A program made the translations under genes and the position numbers. The notes below the pieces were generated by a model. It searched no databases. It was not told where the DNA came from and worked only from the letters and a program-made list of their open reading frames with translations. From Ilumatobacteraceae bacterium (GTDB taxonomy: Bacteria; Actinomycetota; Acidimicrobiia; Acidimicrobiales; Ilumatobacteraceae): a DNA stretch of 7,389 bases. Below are positions 1 through 6,100 of this stretch, in pieces (positions within the stretch are counted from its first letter, which is position 1; every line of letters starts with the position of its first letter). The DNA lies in NCBI GenBank assembly GCA_007122945.1, contig SKSP01000149.1, forward strand, positions 1 through 7,389, written 5' to 3'.

Positions 1-2
1 AC

Positions 3-104
3 TCACTCGACGACGGTGCGGACGTCGAACCGGGTGACGGGATCTGCGCGACCGAGATCGGCATGTGCACGCTGCGGGCGGCCGTCGAGGAAGCGAACGC
101 GCTC
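3..104 (+). other. CSLREA-type N-terminal motif (5' end cut by window)
   Basis: Residues 1-34 read SLDDG, then PGDGIC, then MCTLRAAVEEANAL. This matches the CSLREA pattern known from secreted beta-helix proteins, in which a DDG...GDG.C stretch is followed by C-T/S-L-R-E-A-I..AN. The usual glutamate after the arginine is alanine here (CTLRAAVEEAN). The motif's two cysteines (residues 15 and 22) are both present. In the family this motif lies just after the signal peptide and leads directly into a parallel beta-helix, as it does here. The window starts inside or at the edge of the motif, so its first strand may be missing. Confidence 0.85.
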
Positions 105-3100
105 GGCGGCTCGCACGAGGTGGTGCTCGGAGCGGGCGTGCACCAGGTCGGGCCTGGAGCATCGTTCACGATCGAGGTGACGGGCGACATCTCGATCACC
201 GGTGCCGGTCGGAGCGAGACGACAATCTCCCAGCACGGTCAGGACTGGGGTTCGATCTTTCGCGTGTTGGAAGGCGCGTCGCTGTCGCTGTCGTCGCTCA
301 CGCTCACTCAGGAAGATGGTGAGAACCGCTGGATCGAGGGGGTCGTGCTCGGGCGAGACGGTGCGTCGTTCGTCGCCGACGACGTGTTGTTCGCAGGTCT
401 GCAATCTGCCGGTGTCGCGGCCTGGCAGACCGGACTCGGCGCGCCGTCCGACGTCGACGTGCGGATCGCCGACTCGGCGTTCGAGCCACGATCGAGCGGT
501 TACGACGTGTTCGTCCACTCACCCGGTGGCTCCACGGTCGAGCTGGTGCGCAACCGGCACGTCGACGATCACCGTCGGACCCCGCTGTTCGTGGCCGGCG
601 AGACCGGAGGGCCGGGTGGCAACTCGTTGCGGATCATCGACTCGCTGCTGACGACCGAGGACGACTGGTGGGACGGGCTCCAGGCGTACGGGGGTTGGGA
701 CGTCGAGATCCTCGGGACGACGATCTCTGGTTTCGGATCGAACATCCGCCACGACGGCGGCTCGCTCCTCGTCAGCGACAGCGCGATCGACGATGCCGCG
801 TCGATCGGCATCGTCGCCTGGGGTGGCGCCAGCATCACCGTCGAGCGCAGCGTGATGACGGGCAACGGGAGCGCGATCGACCTCGTCGGTTCGTTGCGGG
901 TGGTCGACTCGACGATCGCGAACAACGGAAGTGGCATCGATCAGGGGTTCACGGGGAGCACCCCGGCCGAGGTCGTCAACTCGACGATCTCGGGGAACTT
1001 CTACAGGGGAGTCAACCTCGCGCCGGGTTCGACGCTGACGAACGTGACGATCGTCGGCAACGGCCACGGACCGCCGGGCGACGTCGGCTGGGACGGTGAG
1101 GGCCTGTCGTTCCCGTCGTCGGGTGGCGAGCCGGTCGAGTTCACGATGCGCAACACCGTGATCGCACACAACGGCATCGACTGCGTCGGGTGGGGTTCGC
1201 ACCACATCGACGGCGGCCACAACGCGGACGGCGACGGCACCTGCGGGTTCGACTCGCCGGGCGACCAGAGCGGGATCGACCCGATGCTCGGGCCACTCGC
1301 CGACAACGGGGGTCCGACGCCGACGCACCTACCGATGCCCGGAAGCCCGTTGATCGACGCCGGCGACGACGACACCTGCCCGGCGACCGATCAGCGTGGC
1401 GGCATCCGGCCGGTCGACGGCACCGGCGACGGGATCGCGCGCTGCGACGTCGGCGCGGTCGAGGCGGGAGCCGACGTCGTCGCCCGCACGACCGTCGCCT
1501 GGAGCGGTTCGCCCGCACGGCGGGGGATGCTGCGCCCCGACGAGCCCGTGATCGTCACGGCGACGTCACAGCCGGGCGGTCAGGCGACCGCGTCGATCGT
1601 CGTGGATTCCTGGTACCCGGGAGCCGACGTCGACGAGCCGTTGCTCGATGCGGCGACGCCGGCCACCGTCGACGTCCCGCTGGAGGAGGTCTCGGCCGGC
1701 ACGTACCGAGGAGAGCTGTCGTTGCACGGGATCGCACGCATCTCGTCGATCGACGCCGAGGTCGCGCTCGACGGTTCGGAGCTGCAAGGGTCGGCCCAGA
1801 CCGGGTTGCCGGTGACGGTCGCCGGGGCGCTCGACCTCGACACTGCGCTCGGCGTCCCCGCCTGGATGCTGCCGCTCGGTCGAACCGTCGTCGGGAGTCC
1901 GTCGACCGGCGACGGCGACTCGCTCGTGGCACCCGTCGAGGGCACCGTTCGCACCCGTTGGCTGCTCCCCGGCGAGGGGTACGAGGTGCAGGTCGTCGAT
2001 ACCCAGCAGCGTCGCGTGGCCGAGCCCGTCGGGCCGACCCAGGTGCGTGGCGGACTGGTGGTGCCGGTGGAGGTGGCGCCGGACGTGTTCCCGCACGTCC
2101 CGTTGTCGGTGCTGGTCCAGGATGCGAACGAGGAACCGCGAGCGGGGGTGAAGGTGACGGTGACCGACCTGGTGACGGGCGACGAGATCGCCAAGCGGAC
2201 GACGGGACCGGACGGCGTGGTGGAGGCCGTCGCCCGGGGTGACACGGTGGCGATCGCGCTCGATCCACTGGACACGCCGTACCTCCCCGTCGACGACGTC
2301 ATCGAGCTCAGCGAGCTCGACCAGGAGGTCGTGGTCGAGCTCGGCGCGGCCCTCCCGACGGCGGTCGTCTCCGGCGTGGTCGACCACCCGCAGCGTCCAC
2401 CCGTGCCCGGTGCTCGTGTGACGTTCAGCTCGAAGGTCGGGAATCGGACGTTCACGACCGCGACGCGTACGACTTCCGATGGCACGTACTCCGCGGTCGT
2501 GTTCCAGGGCGACGTCACCGTGGCGGTCGACGAGCCGCGCGCGGGCCGGGCCGAGGAGACCGTGGCCGTCACGGGAGACACCGTGGTCGATCTGATGTTG
2601 ACCGGACCACTGCTGATCGACGTCGAGTTCGAGCTGCTGACCCGCTACGCCGAACAGCCGGCGCCCATGGTGGCGCCCATCACCGGCATCGTCGGCTTCC
2701 ACATGTCGCTGTTCGTGCACTCGGGTCGGAACGAGCGGACCGGCGTCGGGGCGCCGAACGTCCAGGTCCCCGTGCACGCCGGTGAGACGTTGCAGTTCTG
2801 TGCCGACGGCCACAAGGTCGGCCTTCCGGCGGCGTGCGTCGACGTGGATGTCGACGTCGACCAGCAGACGGGGACGGCGTCGCTGCTGCTGGAGCAGGAC
2901 GGCCGCATCCAAGGGGCGGTCGGGTGGCCGTCGGTCGAGATCGCTCCCGACGTCGGGTCCTACCGACCCGAGGTGGTGATCACGCTGTTCCGGGTGGAGG
3001 GCGGTCGCCTCGTCAAGGTGCGCGACTGGAGGCACCAGGGCACCGGGGACCCCGAGGCCGAGCAGTGGACGCGGGACTTCGCGATCCCCGTGTTCGAGCC

Positions 3101-6100
3101 GGGCGAGTACGAGGTCCGCTTCGAGGTCCACGACATCGTGCACATCTTCTGCGGTGAGCAGCCGTGGTTGATCCCGACCTGTGGGAACCAGTGGTGGGGC
3201 AGCAGGTACGCGAGTGTCCGTGCGACGGTCGAGACCGGCTCGGTGATCGACCTCGGAGTCATCCCGACGTCGCCCCGGGGAGCGGGGTTCGCCAGCGCCG
3301 ACACCTTCACCTCGGTCAGCCCGACCGAGCTGCTCGCGGGTCAGACCGCGACCGCTCGCGTCTCGCTGCACAACACCTCCGATCAGCAGCTCACGGACGC
3401 ACGGCTGCGGTTGGAGCTGCCACCGCAGACCGAGCTCGTCGCGGGCAGCGTCATGCTGCGTGGCGCTCCGGCGGCCCACGGCGTGGACGGTGGTGTCGTC
3501 GAGGTCCCCGTGGGCGATGTCGCGCCGGGCGAGGTGGTCGCAGCGACGGCCTGGGTCGCGCTGGCCGACGACTTCGAAGCGCCCGGTTTGTCGGTGATCG
3601 GGAGTGTCGCCGTCGGTGGCGTCACGACCGAGCTGGGTGTAGGTGCGGCTGCGGTCCGCCGGCTCACGCTCGACGCGGTCAACCTCACCTCGCAGCTCAC
3701 CGTCCCCGTGTGGGGCCGAGCGATCCCGGGCGGTGTGGTCGAGGTGACCCTCGACGGCGTCCCGGCCGCGACCGCGATGGCGTCGCCGGGCGGGCTCTGG
3801 AGCGCTGTCGTCACGCTGCCGGAGGTGCCGCTTCCCCGTCGCTTCTCGCTGCAGGCCGAGGCAGACGGGCCCGACGGGCCGATCCGAAGTGAGGTCCAGC
3901 GGGTGACGTACGACCCGTCCCTCCCGACGTTGCGCAAGGTCGAGCTGCACCAGAGCAGCGGTCGCCTGGTCACCATCGACCCCGCTCAGGGCGTGGCGCT
4001 GTTCCCGTACACCTACTGGGCGTTCGAGCCCATCCTCCTGGACCTCGATTTCGACGAACCGCATCGGGTCGAGCCGCCGACGGTCTGGGTGGGGAGCGCG
4101 ACCGCGGACGCGACCTACGACCCATCGACGGGACTGTGGCGAGCTGCCGTCCACCCGACGGGAAGCCAACTGGGCGATGTGCGCATCGCGTGGGAACCCG
4201 TCCAGTACGAGATCGACCTCGCCCCGGCCGAGCCGGTGCAACCACCCACCGACGCGCAGGTGCGCGCCTACCTCCCACCGACGCTCGCGACGTTCTCCCG
4301 GGTCGAGCTGATCGACGACACGGTGGGGGCTCCGGCCGTCGAGATCGACTTCCCCGACTTCCCGGACGAGCAGGGCGCGGCAGCGATCACGACGCTGTCG
4401 ATCGACACCGAGGAGGTCGACTACGAACCGACCGCCGACGATCTGGAAATGGAGGGAGCGTCCGGTGTCGCGTTGTGGGCTCTCCAACTGGAGCGTCGGC
4501 TGGGGTCCGATGGTGAGCCGGAGATCGAGATTTCGTTCGTCATCCCACGGTCGGCCCTGAACACCCAGTCCTTCGATGGGGCCATCGTCGGGATGAGGGC
4601 GACTCCACAGAGCGTCGGTGGGACGACCGCGTCGTTCCTCGCCAGGATCCGGTGGCAACCCAGTGGGCTCGAGGCGGCCTGGATGGCCTCGTCAGCTGTG
4701 AACGACATCGACAGCGCGATCGGCTCCGCAGACTTCCTGCGACAGCTCGAGGGCCTGCTCGACTCGGTCGAACGGCGGTGTGACCCCACGTGGGCTGCGA
4801 CGTATCGGTCCCAGATCGACGACCTCCAGAACCAATACCTCCTGTCGAATGCCCTGACCGTCGCGCTGTTGATCGGTGGCCTCGTCCTGGCGCCCGAGAC
4901 CCTCGGTCTCGGGACCCTGGCGGCCGCCGCGTTGGCCGAGGCGATCAACCAGTCGGTGTCGGCTGGTCTGGACGCCTTGCTCGACCAGGTCCGGGGTGGG
5001 ATCGACGTCACCTGTGAGCCGGAGCCGACGTCGGAGCCGGAGACCGAGATGGTCGACTACTGCCCGCCCGAGGGGAACCTGGTCCCCGCGGCACTCGGTG
5101 GGCCGTTCTGCATGAAGATCGCGAAGCCGAAGTGGATCCACGACCCGAGCGGCTACGTGTACGACGTGTTCGAGGACAACCGCCTGGAGGGGGTGACCGC
5201 GACGGTCCAGCACGCCCCGTCCCCGGACGGGCCGTGGACGATCTGGGACGCCGAGTGGTACCTCCAGGAGAACCCGCTCTTCACCGACGCCGACGGGCGC
5301 TACGGCTGGGACGTCCCCGAGGGTTGGTGGCGGGTCCGGTGGGACCTCGACGGCTACGAGACCGCGTACAGCGACGCGCTCGAGGTGCTCCCGCCGCACT
5401 TCGACGTCAACGCCGGGCTCCGCAACCTCGCGGTTCCCGACGTGGCCGAGATCCGGGCGTGGGGCGGCCGTACCGCCATCGACGTCGAGTTCGACCTGTG
5501 GATGGACGCCGCGACGTTCCACGCCGGCAACGTCGAGCTCCGCGACTCGTCGGACGACCTCGTCGACGCCACCGCCGTTCCCGTCGACGTGGCCGTCGCC
5601 GCATCGGGGAGCGACGTGGCGACCGTGTTGTCCGTCGACGTCGGCCGTGCGCTCGAGACGGGTGAGTCCTTCTCGTTGGTCCTCGATCGCATGATGGCGA
5701 GCGCGGGTGACGTGACGCTCGGCGACGACGTCGTCATCGAGATCACCGTCGTCGATCCGCCTCCCGAGGCGCAGGTCATCTCGTTCGCGCCGCTCGCCGA
5801 CGTGACGTACGGCTCGGCGCCTCGGGCGCTCGACGTCTCCGCGACGTCGGGGCTGCCGGTGATCGTCGCGGCGCTGGGTCCGTGCGCGATCCAGGCCGGG
5901 AAGGTGGCGGTCACCGGCGTCGGAACGTGCCAGCTCACGGCATCGCAGCCCGGGGACGACGACTGGCTGCCAGCCGATCCGGTGGACGTGTCGTTCTCGG
6001 TCTTGCCGGCGTCGTTGACGGTGCGTGCGAACGACGTCACGAGCACGGTCGGCGACGTGCCCCCGGTGTACGGGGCGACGGCGACGGGCCTCGTCGGTGG

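Noticed and set aside
1190..2242. A 350-codon plus-strand frame
   Set aside because: Its product is almost all Arg, Gly, Asp and Ala, typical of an out-of-frame reading of GC-rich coding DNA, and it overlaps the choice-of-anchor Q segment read in the true frame.
2835..2867. Run alternating Val and Asp after a cysteine, with repeated GTCGAC at DNA level
   Set aside because: It could be read as a calcium-binding repeat, but it is only four Val-Asp pairs and lacks the glycine spacing of RTX or dockerin loops. It fits a single beta strand with alternating exposed acidic residues.
1566..4658. A 1,030-codon open frame on the minus strand, the longest ATG-to-stop frame in the window
   Set aside because: It lies exactly codon-on-codon opposite the real gene. 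Minus-strand stops in that register need sense TTA, CTA or TCA codons, which are rare in this GC-rich gene; the frame ends precisely at a sense TCA at 1566. Its product is rich in Arg, Asp, Gly and His with no recognisable domain, while the plus strand holds clear domains throughout.
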